A stretch of DNA of 64,000 nt from Pampus argenteus. Its lineage: Eukaryota > Chordata > Actinopteri > Scombriformes > Stromateidae. A model generated the notes under the pieces. That model did not search any database and had not been told where the DNA came from. It worked only from the letters and a program-made list of their open reading frames with translations. Below are positions 63,684 to 64,000 of this stretch, piece by piece (the first letter of the stretch is position 1; each line of letters begins with the position of its first letter). Where the stretch lies: NCBI GenBank assembly GCA_036937835.1, contig CM072876.1:21034001-21098000 (forward strand), in the 5' to 3' direction. The position numbers and the translations under genes are program-made.

Positions 63684-64000
63684 CAGGTACTACTCGGAAA
63701 ATTAGAATATTGTGTAAAAGTTGTTTTTTTCATGCAATTCAACATAAAAGATGAAACCAATACATTTTATAGACTCCTCAAATTCAAAAACTCAGAAAAT
63801 TAGAATACTGTCAAAAGCTTCAGTATTGTAGGCTCAAAGTGTCACACACTAATCAGGTAAGTAATCCAAAACACCTGCAAAAGGGTCCTGAGCCTTTAAA
63901 AAGCCTGTGTCTTTGGTTTAGAAGAATTCACAATCATGGGGAAGACTGCAGATCTGACAGTTGTGCAGAAAACCATCATTGACTCCCTGCACAAGGTGGG
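63684..64000 (+). mobile_element. Tc1-like transposon, left end (continues past the window)
   Basis: TA at 63682-63683 is followed by a terminal repeat beginning CAGGTACTACTCGG. The motif ACTCGGAAAATTAGAATATT (about 63692) recurs as ACTCAGAAAATTAGAATACT (about 63790), so the end has two direct repeats, the IR/DR layout of many fish Tc1 elements. It is a different family from 42234-43426. Confidence 0.9.
63936..64000 (+). CDS. Tc1-like transposase, N-terminal part
   Basis: The ATG at 63936 opens MGKTADLTVVQKTIIDSLHK, the start of a Tc1-type transposase DNA-binding domain. Only 21 full codons are inside the window, all open. Confidence 0.88.
   Translation, partial: MGKTADLTVVQKTIIDSLHKV

Overview
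The window looks like a transposon-packed stretch of a teleost fish genome, probably a spiny-rayed fish. The evidence is the mixture of families: Rex1-like and L2-like LINEs, a Penelope-like element with a GIY-YIG nuclease, Tc1-like transposons, BEL/Pao, Gypsy and Copia LTR elements, class I endogenous retroviruses (ERVs), a hAT element and tRNA-headed SINEs. I see no prokaryotic gene organisation and no intact host protein-coding gene.

Layout. 1-10040 (+): a BEL/Pao pol remnant, split by a decayed ERV on the minus strand (1908-8635, GTTGC target duplication). That ERV itself holds a damaged gag-only LTR element. 10024-14351 (-): a Gypsy element of the Gmr1 type, with integrase ahead of reverse transcriptase, a SCAN-like Gag, and an L2 tail inserted in its RNase H. 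14352-17075 (-): a Rex1-like LINE. 17431-22212: L2 pieces, the 5' half of another LINE, a Penelope 3' end, and an unrecognised coiled-coil reading frame. About 22412-34133 (+): a second ERV (Gag, then RT/RNase H). It is broken by a solo LTR (25028-25330) and by a 6.7 kb hAT transposon (26985-33660, 8-bp duplication), which carries a very young gag-only LTR element in an intron and a solo LTR in its coding sequence. 34134-34763: an L2 tail with a SINE inside. 34764-43601 (-): a Copia element interrupted by a Penelope-like element (itself holding a LINE with a 571-codon open frame) and by a Tc1 transposon.

43602-54430 is much poorer in transposons and resembles ordinary intergenic or intronic DNA. 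Its most gene-like segment is a CpG-rich stretch at about 46870-47342 that ends in a strong splice-donor sequence and may be the untranslated first exon of a plus-strand host gene. 54432-63149 is again rich in L2 and Rex1 remnants. The window ends inside a Tc1 transposon whose transposase begins at 63936.

The genes do not work together as a pathway. They are layers of parasites inserted into one another, and target-site duplications let much of the order be read. The most unusual coding content is in the first ERV, where the env position holds a signal-peptide-like start, an immunoglobulin V-type domain of the CD300/pIgR style and a retroviral Env-like membrane tail. Other points of interest are the Copia-like gene order of the Gmr1-type Gypsy, the young gag-only LTR family, and a hammerhead-like motif at the Penelope 3' end.
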